This document shows positions 7,411 through 13,601 of a stretch of DNA of 13,601 nt, in pieces. The stretch's first letter is position 1; every line of letters begins with the position of its first letter. The position numbers and the translations under genes are program-made. Source of the DNA: an uncultured bacterium (GTDB lineage Bacteria; Cyanobacteriota; Vampirovibrionia; Gastranaerophilales; Gastranaerophilaceae); assembly GCA_900551675.1 (NCBI GenBank), contig URXH01000053.1:1-13601 (forward strand), given 5' to 3'. The notes under the pieces are model-generated. The model searched no databases and was not told the DNA's origin. It saw only the letters and a program-made list of their open reading frames with translations.

Positions 7411-7659
7411 ATGAGCATGATAAAATATGAAAAAAAGGAAAATGTAGATATATATTTTTCCGAATTGGAACATGACTTATTCAATAATTCTGCTATCACG
7501 GTATTTAAGCATAGGACATATAGTGATACATCACCATATAGAGCACCTTTAAACTTAAATATTGATACTAGAGAAAATTTTGTTAAATCTATAAGAGAAA
7601 TATATAAAGCGGCCGAAAATGCTGTAAAAAGTTTTGCAATAAAAAAGACCGATAAATAA
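7411..7659 (+). CDS. Small hypothetical protein starting at the nifJ terminator
   Basis: 82 residues from ATG 7411 (80 if the ATG at 7417 is used). The frame is also open from a TTG at 7393, but that lies inside the terminator hairpin loop and is unlikely. I recognise no domain: the protein is hydrophilic with mixed charge, a DIYFSELEHDLF segment near the start, and a probable C-terminal helix (ENFVKSIREIYKAAENAVKSF) ending in lysines. There is no Shine-Dalgarno and no promoter other than that of nifJ, so expression would depend on read-through of the nifJ terminator or an unseen start site. The stop codon lies in the loop of the next terminator hairpin. The compact fit between two terminators makes it plausible but not certain as a gene. 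Confidence 0.45.
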   Translation: MSMIKYEKKENVDIYFSELEHDLFNNSAITVFKHRTYSDTSPYRAPLNLNIDTRENFVKSIREIYKAAENAVKSFAIKKTDK

Positions 7660-7674
7660 AATCGGTCTTATTTT
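7645..7674. terminator. Bidirectional terminator between converging genes
   Basis: Stem AAGACCGAT (7645-7653) pairs with ATCGGTCTT (7661-7669) around loop AAATAAA, which contains the stop codon of the plus-strand small ORF. On plus, ATTTT follows; on minus, a run of six T follows. It therefore serves the minus-strand membrane protein gene at least as well. Confidence 0.8.
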
Positions 7675-7696
7675 ATTAATCCTTATTTTATTAATC
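7667..7696. repeat. Perfect 15-nt tandem duplication
   Basis: CTTATTTTATTAATC occurs twice head to tail (7667-7681 and 7682-7696) with no mismatch. Copy one starts inside the right arm of the terminator. Copy two contains the stop codon and last codon of the minus-strand gene, so a recent slippage or duplication event here changed the end of that gene or its spacing to the terminator. Confidence 0.9.
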
Positions 7697-8584
7697 AATG
7701 TCTTCAGAGTGAAGATCTTCCATTTTTTCAACAACTTCTTCCGGCAGGTCTTTAACCGGATCTTTTAAAAGTGCTAAATCTTCTCTGTTTTGAGCATCTG
7801 TTTTTAAGAAATCATTTTCCATAACAAGTTCCCTCTGGCGGGCTTTAGCTAAATTCAACTGTTTTTCTTTTATCTCGTTATAATTTTTGTTAAATTCGCG
7901 ATTTACAGCCGATCCATGACTCAAAGAATGTAAAACACCACCCAATAAAAGAATGTGCGGCGACCAGCTCAAGAGACCTTCTCCAACATTTTTCAACGGT
8001 TCAGGAGTTTTTGATGCAATTTTCTTAATACCATTTTTCATACCTGTTATAGCTTTATTAGTATTTAAGAATTTTGCAGCCTTTTCAGTTGCCTTTTGCA
8101 TAAATTTAGGAGCTTCTTTAGAAGCCAGTTTAACAGCTCCTTTATTTACAAGAGCAATTGCACCGAATCCTGCAGCGAGCAAAGCACCCAGAGAAAGAAG
8201 CGGATGTTCTCTGTCAAATTTTCTGACTTCCGGGGAAACTTTTGATAATTCTGCTTTAGCCAGACCTACAAGGCCTACAGCTGCCAAACCTGCGCCCCAT
8301 AAACCACCGACTTTTAATCCGTTGGCAGCTCTTGCGGCTAGACCTGAAACTTCTTTAGAAAATATTTTAGTATTACCTTTTGTAAAAACTGCGGCACTTA
8401 ATCCCGCTGCAACCGGGGAAGCTGCAATAAGACCGTTCGTTATACGATTGTGTTTCTTTTCATCAGAACGGGATAAAGTTTTCATATAAGCTATTCGTTG
8501 AACAGAAGCATCATCTAAGCTTATAAGTTCATCTATTCTGTCGCGTTTACCCTGGAAATTAGGGCTGATTGCTGAAATTTGCAT
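7691..8584 (-). CDS. Multi-pass membrane protein with N-terminal PNFQGK signature
   Basis: 297 residues from the ATG at 8584. A GTG two codons upstream is open, but AGGT (8591-8594) is 6 bases from the ATG and would abut the GTG. The N-terminus reads MQISAISPNFQGKRDR, a short motif followed by a charged helix (~16-48). Four Gly/Ala-rich hydrophobic stretches follow (~51-67, 92-109, 128-146, 203-221), then a charged, probably coiled-coil C-terminal tail (~228-297) ending in acidic residues. No enzyme motif is seen and I recognise no family. The N-terminal signature recurs in the gene at 13273. There is no classical signal peptide; location in the inner membrane is inferred from the hydrophobic segments. 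It stands alone, with its own promoter and a terminator shared with the converging small ORF. Confidence 0.8.
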   Translation of the reverse strand: MQISAISPNFQGKRDRIDELISLDDASVQRIAYMKTLSRSDEKKHNRITNGLIAASPVAAGLSAAVFTKGNTKIFSKEVSGLAARAANGLKVGGLWGAGLAAVGLVGLAKAELSKVSPEVRKFDREHPLLSLGALLAAGFGAIALVNKGAVKLASKEAPKFMQKATEKAAKFLNTNKAITGMKNGIKKIASKTPEPLKNVGEGLLSWSPHILLLGGVLHSLSHGSAVNREFNKNYNEIKEKQLNLAKARQRELVMENDFLKTDAQNREDLALLKDPVKDLPEEVVEKMEDLHSEDID

Positions 8585-8610
8585 ACACACACCTACACTT
8601 TCACAAATTG

Positions 8611-8639
8611 ATTATACTTTATTAAAACCAAAAAGTAAA
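8611..8639 (-). promoter_or_regulatory. Probable promoter of the membrane protein gene
   Basis: Read on the minus strand: a perfect TATAAT (8616-8611), a 17-base spacer and TTTACT (8639-8634, 4 of 6). Transcription would start near 8604, about 20 bases before the ATG, leaving room for the AGGT ribosome binding site. Confidence 0.5.
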
Positions 8640-8675
8640 ATTTTTTGCTAAAAAATTTTTTTATTGTTAAAAATA

Positions 8676-8704
8676 TTTACACAAAAATATATTTTCTATA
8701 TTAT
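8676..8704 (+). promoter_or_regulatory. Promoter of mtaB, predicting a leaderless mRNA
   Basis: TTTACA (8676-8681), exactly 17 bases, then TATTAT (8699-8704), each 5 of 6 consensus. The expected start, six bases past the -10, is 8711, the A of the mtaB ATG. An AGGA at 8706-8709 is too close to the ATG to act as a ribosome binding site. Confidence 0.55.
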
Positions 8705-8710
8705 TAGGAT

Positions 8711-10006
8711 ATGAAAAAATTTTATATTCACACAATGGGCTGTAAAGCTAACCAGTTTGAAAGCTCAATAATAGCCGAAAATTTAGAAAAACACGAAATA
8801 ACAAACACTAAAAATATTGAAGATGCAGACTACTACATACTAAACTCCTGCACTGTTACGCATAAGAGCGATAATGAAGCAATGTATTTGCTGAGAAATG
8901 CCAAACATAAAAATCCGCGGATTATAAACATACTTACAGGCTGTGTAGCACAAATCGAAAAAGAACGCCTTATGGAACATGAATTTATTGACTATGTTAT
9001 CGGCAATGACGAAAAACTTCACTTATATGAAACACTGATTTCAATGAAAAATTCTAATGAAAAATGTATTGCAGGTGATATCATGCAACTGGCAGAGTTT
9101 GATAAAGTTTCTCTTAATGACATGTCTAAAACTCGTGCCAGCATTAAAATTCAAGACGGATGCGATAACAGATGCTCATATTGTATTATCCCGTTTGCAA
9201 GAGGCAAAAGCAGAAGCGCCGATGTTGATTTTATAATAAATCAGATTAATGAATTTTCAAAACACGGTTTTAAAGAAGTAGTGCTTACAGGTATTCATAT
9301 CGGTCTGTGGGGCAAAGAACACGGATTAACACTGCTGGATTTGCTGAAAGAAATTGAATCGCGCACAAATATTGCACGCTACAGACTCGGTTCTTTAAAT
9401 CCGCATGAAATAACAGATGAACTGCTGGATTTTTTATCAAAATCAAAAAAATTCTGTCCGCATTTTCATCTTTCCCTTCAATCAGCATGCAACAAAACCC
9501 TCCGTTCAATGAACAGATTTTATACGGTTGAAGAATATCTCTCGCAGATAGATAAAATTAATTCAATGTTTGACCTGCCGTTTCTCGGAAGCGATATTAT
9601 TACAGGTTTTGCAGGCGAAACGGAAGAGGACTTTCACACAACGCTGGATAATCTTAAAAAATCCGGCTTAACTAAAATTCATGTATTTCCGTATTCAATA
9701 AGAGAAGGTACAAAGGGAGCTCAAAGAACGGATCAGGTTGATGAAAAAATAAGACAAATACGAGCGGATATTGTAAAAGCTCTGTGCTTTATAAAATATA
9801 CGGAATTCATCAACAAAAATACAGGTAAAGAACATGAAATTTTAATAGAAAAACATCCTGATAAAAAAACAGGCATGCTTAAAGGAGTTACAAGAAATTA
9901 TTTAACAGTTTTGATAAACTCAAAAGATGAAAAACTTTTAAATACACTTCAAAAAATTAAAATAACAAATTATAAAAACGGTAATATTTATGGAGAATTT
10001 ATTTAA
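8711..10006 (+). CDS. mtaB: tRNA t6A37 methylthiotransferase, MtaB family
   Basis: 431 residues, the usual length. The family is a radical-SAM enzyme that adds a methylthio group to C2 of N6-threonylcarbamoyladenosine 37, giving ms2t6A in tRNAs reading ANN codons. Domains in order: N-terminal methylthiotransferase domain with Cys11 (MGCKANQFES), Cys47 (NSCTVTHKSD) and Cys78 (TGCVAQ), ligands of the auxiliary [4Fe-4S] cluster; radical-SAM core with CDNRCSYC (Cys151, 155, 158) for the SAM cluster and the IIPFARG segment; and a C-terminal TRAM-like RNA-binding part from ~360 (TGKEHEILIEK to the end). The GCKANQFES and CDNRCSYCIIPFARG spellings fit MtaB better than MiaB or RimO. The ATG is set by the first motif beginning at once. 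A terminator follows the stop directly. It is monocistronic and probably constitutive. Confidence 0.93.
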   Translation: MKKFYIHTMGCKANQFESSIIAENLEKHEITNTKNIEDADYYILNSCTVTHKSDNEAMYLLRNAKHKNPRIINILTGCVAQIEKERLMEHEFIDYVIGNDEKLHLYETLISMKNSNEKCIAGDIMQLAEFDKVSLNDMSKTRASIKIQDGCDNRCSYCIIPFARGKSRSADVDFIINQINEFSKHGFKEVVLTGIHIGLWGKEHGLTLLDLLKEIESRTNIARYRLGSLNPHEITDELLDFLSKSKKFCPHFHLSLQSACNKTLRSMNRFYTVEEYLSQIDKINSMFDLPFLGSDIITGFAGETEEDFHTTLDNLKKSGLTKIHVFPYSIREGTKGAQRTDQVDEKIRQIRADIVKALCFIKYTEFINKNTGKEHEILIEKHPDKKTGMLKGVTRNYLTVLINSKDEKLLNTLQKIKITNYKNGNIYGEFI

Positions 10007-10034
10007 AAAAGGACTCATTTTCTGAGTCCTTTTT
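10005..10034. terminator. Bidirectional terminator between mtaB and the Bax-inhibitor-like gene
   Basis: GGACTCA (10011-10017) pairs with TGAGTCC (10023-10029) around loop TTTTC. A-run 10005-10010 and T-run 10030-10034 flank the stem, so both strands read as hairpin plus U-tract. It overlaps the last bases of the mtaB stop codon. Confidence 0.9.
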
Positions 10035-10057
10035 ATTATCAGATATAATTTAATGAA

Positions 10058-10789
10058 CTAATTCCTGCTGTTTAATTTTGCAAGCAGCCTTAAAATCTCG
10101 GTATAAAGCCATACAAGAGTAATCATAAGCCCCATAGCCCCATACCATTCATAATCTTTAGACAACATATTTTGAGACGCAGACTCTATAAAGAAAAAGT
10201 CCTGAATTAACGACATAGCTGCGATAACAACAACAAACAGACTAAATCCTATTCCTACAGCACCTGCTTCCCATATAAGAGGAATTCCGCGTCCGAAAAA
10301 TGATGCAATAATCTGAATTAAATAAATTGCAAGAATTGAAAACATTGAAGTCATTAGAACTGCCTGAAATTTTTCCGTATACCTGATTGCTCTTGCCTTA
10401 TAAAGCATAAGCATCACAAACAAAACCGCAAATGTAGCAAGTATAGCCTGCAAAACTATTCCATGCCACTGAGCTTCAAAAAATGCTGAAAATGCACCTA
10501 AAACAAGTCCTTCCATTAAAGCATACGGAGCTGCGGTATATTTAGCAATTTTAATATTAAAACAAGTAAATAAAACAAGCAAAAAACCGAGTATACTGCC
10601 GCCGATCAATAAGGCCGGAACAATTGACGGATTTGTAAACAATGAATACAAACTTATTCCTGCACCTGCAATCAAACATGCAAATAACATTAAAATTTTA
10701 TTCACAGTACCAGACACAGTCATCGGCTCGCCATCAAGAATTCTCTCCTGAGGCGAAAACCTGTTTTCATTTAATATTGGATTTGACAT
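10058..10789 (-). CDS. Bax inhibitor-1/YccA-like integral membrane protein
   Basis: 243 residues with a hydrophilic N-terminal ~30 followed by about seven hydrophobic helices. Family-typical segments are YALMEGLVLGAFSAFFE (~88-104) in the first half, then IQDFFFIE and the terminal YEWYGAMGLMITLVWLYTEILRLL. These point to the bacterial Bax-inhibitor-1-like branch (YccA/TMBIM-related). Distant relatives conduct or sense Ca2+, or modulate membrane proteolysis; the role of this branch is unknown. The ATG at 10789 has a strong upstream AAGGAG at a normal distance. A TATAAT-like -10 (10818-10813 on minus) would start the mRNA about 17 bases before the ATG. The gene converges on mtaB and diverges from the ABC transporter gene. 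Confidence 0.88.
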   Translation of the reverse strand: MSNPILNENRFSPQERILDGEPMTVSGTVNKILMLFACLIAGAGISLYSLFTNPSIVPALLIGGSILGFLLVLFTCFNIKIAKYTAAPYALMEGLVLGAFSAFFEAQWHGIVLQAILATFAVLFVMLMLYKARAIRYTEKFQAVLMTSMFSILAIYLIQIIASFFGRGIPLIWEAGAVGIGFSLFVVVIAAMSLIQDFFFIESASQNMLSKDYEWYGAMGLMITLVWLYTEILRLLAKLNSRN

Positions 10790-10868
10790 AATTAACTCCT
10801 TCCTTTACCATGATTATATATTATATTACAAAAAATTGCTATTATCTTAATAATTAAATAAGGTTTAT

Positions 10869-12686
10869 ATGAAACTCGAGAATTACAGAAAATTTATCTC
10901 ATATTACGGTAAAGGACACTATGCAGGTCTATTCTGTTTCATAATACTGTCTTTAATAGCAGGTGTTCTTGAACTTGTCGGAGTTGCATTGATTTACCCT
11001 TTTATGCTAATGATCATAAGTCCCGAAGATTTTTCAAAAACCGTTCATATACCGTATTTTACTATTAATAATTCTGTTACAACCGCTCTCCTTATAGGGC
11101 TGTGTGTCCTTTTAATATTTATTGCTAAAAATATTTACATGATCTATGTTCAATACGTTCAGAATAAATTCGTGAGTGATTGGAAAAAAGATATTACATC
11201 AAGATTTATGGAATATTATCTTTACACGCCTTACAAAGATACAATGAAGACCTCAAACAGCTCTAAATTACACACAATCGAAAACCTTTGTAATGCATCA
11301 GTTGACGGTTTTATAATGCGCGGGTTAAACCTTTTGACAAATACAGTAATTATTATAATGATAATCGGCTTATTATTCATTAAATTTCCGCTGCCTGCCG
11401 TCGGAACAATTATTTTTACGGTATCAGCACTTTATATTCAAAATAAATTTTTCAAAAGACAAATATCTCTTATCAATGCATCAATGAACACTGTTTATAA
11501 AAATTATAAATCATCTCTGCTTGAAAATATAATGAATATAAAAGAACTAAAAATATTATCAGCAGAGAAAATATTTTTTGACAAATACATGACAAACGAA
11601 ACTCAGTTTCGAAAACTACAAATCAAGCAGGGATTTTTCAATTCAATACCACCATACATCATTGAAATGCTTATTGTAACCGCACTATTACTCATTGCCT
11701 GCATACTTTCTCTGCAAATTTCAACAGGTAATAACTCAACTGAGCTTGTAGCATCTTTCGCAATAGTTATTGCAGCACTATTTAGAATTGCACCTGCTCT
11801 GAACAGAATCCAATCATCAATACTTAACATTAATGCCACAAGAAATATTGTCATAAATATAAATAAAGAATTTGAAAAATGTAATCTTGCGAATTTCCAA
11901 AAATCAAACTTTTCGGCACAAAATAATATTGAATTTAAAAATAGAATAACATTTAAAAATATATGCTTTTCCTACAACAACACAAAACAGGTTCTAAAAA
12001 ACATCTCTTTTGATATTAATAAAGGCGACTTTATCGGGATAATAGGACTTTCCGGGGCTGGGAAAAGCACCCTTGCAGATGTTTTGACTGGTCTTTTACC
12101 TGCCGACTCAGGCGAAATTGCTGTAGACGGTTTGCCGCTAAATCAAAACAATTTTGCCGGATTCAGACATATAATAGGCTATGTTCCCCAGCAAATTAAT
12201 ATTTTGGATAAATCAATAAAAGAAAATGTGGCATGGGGATTTGAAAAAATAAATGACGAAGGAGTTATAAAAGCATTAAAAGCAGCACAAATTTATGATA
12301 TTATAAAGGATTATCCTGACGGAATAAATTCGAACATTATAATAGGCTCAAACGGGTTGTCTCAAGGCCAGAAACAACGTCTTGCAATTGCAAGAGCCCT
12401 CTACAGGGATCCTCAAATTATTATTCTTGATGAAGCAACGTCAGCACTTGATGTGCAGGTTGAAAATGAAATAACAGAAATGCTAAAACAAATCAGCAAA
12501 TCAAAAACAATAATAGCAATTGCGCACAGACTTTCAACACTTAAAGCATGCAATAAACTTATTTATATGAAAGACGGAGAAATTGTCGACATCGGCACTT
12601 TCTCCGAACTTGGTTCGCGTTATACTGATTTTGAAAAGCTCATAAAGCTTTCCAGTATAACAACAGAATCAAGCGAAATAAAGTAA
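10869..12686 (+). CDS. ABC exporter half-transporter (fused permease and ATPase), PglK/MsbA-like
   Basis: 605 residues combining a membrane domain and an ATP-binding domain in one chain, expected to work as a homodimer in the inner membrane. The N-terminal ~310 residues carry about six hydrophobic helices. ELVGVALIYPF near 35-45 is typical of the exporter branch that includes the lipid-linked oligosaccharide flippase PglK. The ATPase has Walker A GLSGAGKST (~393-401), Q-loop VPQQ, signature LSQGQKQR (~497), Walker B IIILDEAT (~518), D-loop SALD and H-loop IAIAHRLS. The signature is LSQGQ instead of LSGGQ, a mild and tolerated variation. All catalytic positions look intact. AAGG five bases before the ATG is the ribosome binding site. 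No glycan or efflux genes are next to it, so the substrate (lipid-linked sugar, lipid or drug) is unknown. Confidence 0.9.
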   Translation: MKLENYRKFISYYGKGHYAGLFCFIILSLIAGVLELVGVALIYPFMLMIISPEDFSKTVHIPYFTINNSVTTALLIGLCVLLIFIAKNIYMIYVQYVQNKFVSDWKKDITSRFMEYYLYTPYKDTMKTSNSSKLHTIENLCNASVDGFIMRGLNLLTNTVIIIMIIGLLFIKFPLPAVGTIIFTVSALYIQNKFFKRQISLINASMNTVYKNYKSSLLENIMNIKELKILSAEKIFFDKYMTNETQFRKLQIKQGFFNSIPPYIIEMLIVTALLLIACILSLQISTGNNSTELVASFAIVIAALFRIAPALNRIQSSILNINATRNIVININKEFEKCNLANFQKSNFSAQNNIEFKNRITFKNICFSYNNTKQVLKNISFDINKGDFIGIIGLSGAGKSTLADVLTGLLPADSGEIAVDGLPLNQNNFAGFRHIIGYVPQQINILDKSIKENVAWGFEKINDEGVIKALKAAQIYDIIKDYPDGINSNIIIGSNGLSQGQKQRLAIARALYRDPQIIILDEATSALDVQVENEITEMLKQISKSKTIIAIAHRLSTLKACNKLIYMKDGEIVDIGTFSELGSRYTDFEKLIKLSSITTESSEIK

Positions 12687-12720
12687 ACCTTTAATTTACT
12701 AAAAAAATTATAAAAAAGAC

Positions 12721-12749
12721 TTTACAATAAAAATTTTTTATTATATAAT
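12721..12749 (+). promoter_or_regulatory. Near-consensus promoter of tRNA-Asn
   Basis: TTTACA (12721-12726), 17 bases and a perfect TATAAT (12744-12749). Transcription should start near 12756, giving a ~36-nt leader before the tRNA. This promoter lies only 35 bases past the ABC transporter stop, and no separate terminator is seen for that gene. Confidence 0.75.
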
Positions 12750-12791
12750 AAACACATAAGCCCCGACTGATTTAAGTTGCGGTTTGAATAA

Positions 12792-12863
12792 TCCTCAGTA
12801 GCTCAATGGCGGAGCAACCGGCTGTTAACCGGTAGGCTGTTGGTTCGAGTCCAACCTGGGGAG
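12792..12863 (+). tRNA. tRNA-Asn (anticodon GUU), CCA not encoded
   Basis: A 72-base cloverleaf: acceptor TCCTCAG (12792-12798) pairs with CTGGGGA (12856-12862), with one T-G wobble and discriminator G. D stem GCTC/GAGC, anticodon stem ACCGG/CCGGT with loop CTGTTAA, anticodon GTT at 12824-12826, T stem GTTGG/CCAAC with loop TTCGAGT. The 3' end runs straight into six T, so CCA must be added after transcription, unlike the tRNA-Val in this window. Confidence 0.97.
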
Positions 12864-12877
12864 TTTTTTCGTACATT

Positions 12878-12907
12878 AGGGCTGAAATCACCTTCAAGCC
12901 CTTTTTT
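12878..12907 (+). terminator. Rho-independent terminator after tRNA-Asn
   Basis: AGGGCT (12878-12883) pairs with AGCCCT (12897-12902), extended by GAA/TTC across one bulged A, loop ATCACC, followed by T's to 12907. The T-run at 12864-12869, directly after the tRNA, has no hairpin except the tRNA itself. Confidence 0.85.
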
Positions 12908-12922
12908 AGTGTGCTTTTTGTA

Positions 12923-13042
12923 GATTATCAGAGAGATTGAGAAAAGTACCCCCAGAAGTTTGAGAAAATTCTCAAACTTTTTAAGTTTCGGGGGAAATAT
13001 TTCAAAACTTACTGATAAAAACTCTTAAATTCCTTGATAATC
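12923..13042. repeat. Nested inverted repeats of unknown role
   Basis: From outside in: TTATCAG (12925-12931) with CTGATAA (13012-13018); CCCCC (12949-12953) with GGGGG (12990-12994); and a perfect 11-bp hairpin AAGTTTGAGAA/TTCTCAAACTT (12956-12966/12969-12979). The left arm can alternatively pair one step further out: GATTATCA (12923-12930) with TGATAATC (13035-13042). The region lies between the tRNA-Asn terminator and a 56-codon gene and has no long ORF. It could be a 5' regulatory RNA for the downstream genes, a small non-coding RNA, or a remnant of a short palindromic repeat. The central hairpin is followed by TTTTT and may also terminate transcription. Confidence 0.6.
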
Positions 13043-13082
13043 CATTCTCAAAGTAACTTTTGAACATGAAGATAAAAGCAAA

Positions 13083-13253
13083 ATGAGTAAAGGGAAGAAA
13101 ATTGCTATAGGAGCTGCAATAATTGGCGGGATTTGGGCTATTACTGAATTTATCATTTGGAGATATGAGAGATCTACAAATAAAGTCTTAAAAGAAGCTG
13201 AAAAAACATTTCAAGAAACTAAAAAATCCCTTGATGAATTGGGAAATATCTAA
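13083..13253 (+). CDS. Small single-pass membrane protein, 56 residues
   Basis: The frame runs from ATG 13083 to TAA 13251-13253. The N-terminus is MSKGKK, then a Gly/Ala/Ile-rich hydrophobic segment (~7-26, IAIGAAIIGGIWAITEFIIW), then a charged helix (~27-52) with a heptad-like pattern (VLKEAEKTFQETKKSLDEL) suggesting a short coiled coil. This is a common layout for small membrane anchors. It has no clear Shine-Dalgarno and no recognisable family. The stop of a 6-codon ORF (MKIKAK, 13066-13086) overlaps its ATG as ATGA, which may be chance. It precedes the partial gene at 13273 by 19 bases and probably shares its transcript. Confidence 0.5.
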   Translation: MSKGKKIAIGAAIIGGIWAITEFIIWRYERSTNKVLKEAEKTFQETKKSLDELGNI

Positions 13254-13272
13254 ATAATATTATGGTTAAAAT

Positions 13273-13601
13273 ATGAAAATCACTGCTATAAACAATATAA
13301 ATAAAAATATTCAATATAGAAACAATAATTATAACTCTGTTTCTGTAAAATGCGAAAATACCAAAAATTTAACTAAAGACGAGTTTATACATAAATCGGT
13401 TAATCCTCATAATCCAAGTTTTAAAGGCAGTGATGCTTATAAATTTGTAATGTATAATTTAGAAAACGGATTTCTTGGCTATACTAAAGAAAAAGCAAAG
13501 CTTGCACAATCTTTTTTAGTACCATTTGTTGAGTCAATAAGAAATCCTGAAATACCGGTTCCTCCATCAATCCTTTTGCATGGTTCAGAAACAAATGTAA
13601 T
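13273..13601 (+). CDS. N-terminal part of a protein with PSFKG signature, possibly AAA-ATPase-like (3' end outside the window)
   Basis: 109 codons are visible and the frame stays open to the window edge. It begins MKITAINNI, followed by a low-complexity Asn-rich stretch (~8-30) and then NPSFKGSDAYKF (~47-58). The start and the F-K-G motif mirror MQISAI and PNFQGK of the membrane protein at 7691-8584. Residues ~70-109 read as a helix (TKEKAKLAQSFLVPFVESIRN) followed by VPPSILLHGSETNV. This layout resembles the segment leading into an AAA-ATPase P-loop (vPxgiLLhGPPGTGKT), but the G-K-[ST] part is not present in what can be seen, so either the loop is degenerate or the resemblance is false. No Shine-Dalgarno is seen. 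Function unknown. Confidence 0.65.
   Translation, partial: MKITAINNINKNIQYRNNNYNSVSVKCENTKNLTKDEFIHKSVNPHNPSFKGSDAYKFVMYNLENGFLGYTKEKAKLAQSFLVPFVESIRNPEIPVPPSILLHGSETNV

Noticed and set aside
7953..8489. Plus-strand 178-codon ORF opposite the membrane protein gene
   Set aside because: No ribosome binding site or recognisable motif; its composition is explained as the complement of the Ala/Gly/Lys-rich minus-strand gene.
13066..13276. Two mini-ORFs (MKIKAK and MVKI) whose stops overlap the next ATG as ATGA
   Set aside because: Such overlaps arise readily by chance in AT-rich sequence, and neither mini-ORF has a ribosome binding site; translational coupling is possible but unsupported.
1..13601. 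CRISPR array, insertion sequence or prophage
   Set aside because: I found no regularly spaced repeats, transposase, integrase or phage structural gene; gene order looks like ordinary chromosome.

Overview
The window is AT-rich bacterial chromosome using the standard code. It carries ten protein genes that I regard as real, one further small ORF, two tRNA genes and several well-formed Rho-independent terminators. The best guess at the source is an anaerobic, gut-type Melainabacteria/Vampirovibrionia lineage such as the Gastranaerophilales. The reasons are low GC, a full-length pyruvate:ferredoxin oxidoreductase, bacterial-type tRNA-modification genes, and two unrelated proteins sharing an N-terminal signature (M-[KQ]-I-[ST]-A-I, later [NS]-P-[NS]-F-[KQ]-G) that I associate from memory with that group. 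This placement is inference and was not checked by any search.

Left part (1-2510): the C-terminal end of a PHP-family phosphoesterase, then a small secreted charged protein, both on +. Next come a consensus-like promoter, an unexplained structured RNA element of about 95 nt, tRNA-Val(UAC) and its terminator. A SAM-dependent 23S rRNA uracil methyltransferase (RlmD type) starts directly after that terminator and overlaps, tail to tail, a minus-strand gene.

Centre (2497-8584): the minus-strand gene encodes a divergent RelA/SpoT-like synthetase domain behind a basic, disordered N-terminus. Divergent from it is nifJ (pyruvate:ferredoxin oxidoreductase), with a good promoter, a strong ribosome binding site and codon use suggesting high expression. 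A strong terminator follows, and a small ORF of unknown function begins on the base right after its T-tract. A minus-strand membrane protein with the N-terminal signature comes next; its 3' end meets the small ORF at a bidirectional terminator and a perfect 15-nt tandem duplication.

Right part (8711-13601): mtaB (tRNA methylthiotransferase), whose best promoter predicts a leaderless mRNA; a convergent Bax-inhibitor-1-like membrane protein; an ABC exporter half-transporter; tRNA-Asn(GUU) with a near-perfect promoter and a terminator; nested inverted repeats; a 56-residue membrane protein; and the start of a second signature-bearing protein cut by the window edge.

Most genes are housekeeping and do not form one pathway. 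The least explained items are the RNA element upstream of tRNA-Val, the shared N-terminal signature, the RelA/SpoT-like protein, the nested inverted repeats near 12.9-13.0 kb, and the two starts abutting terminators.
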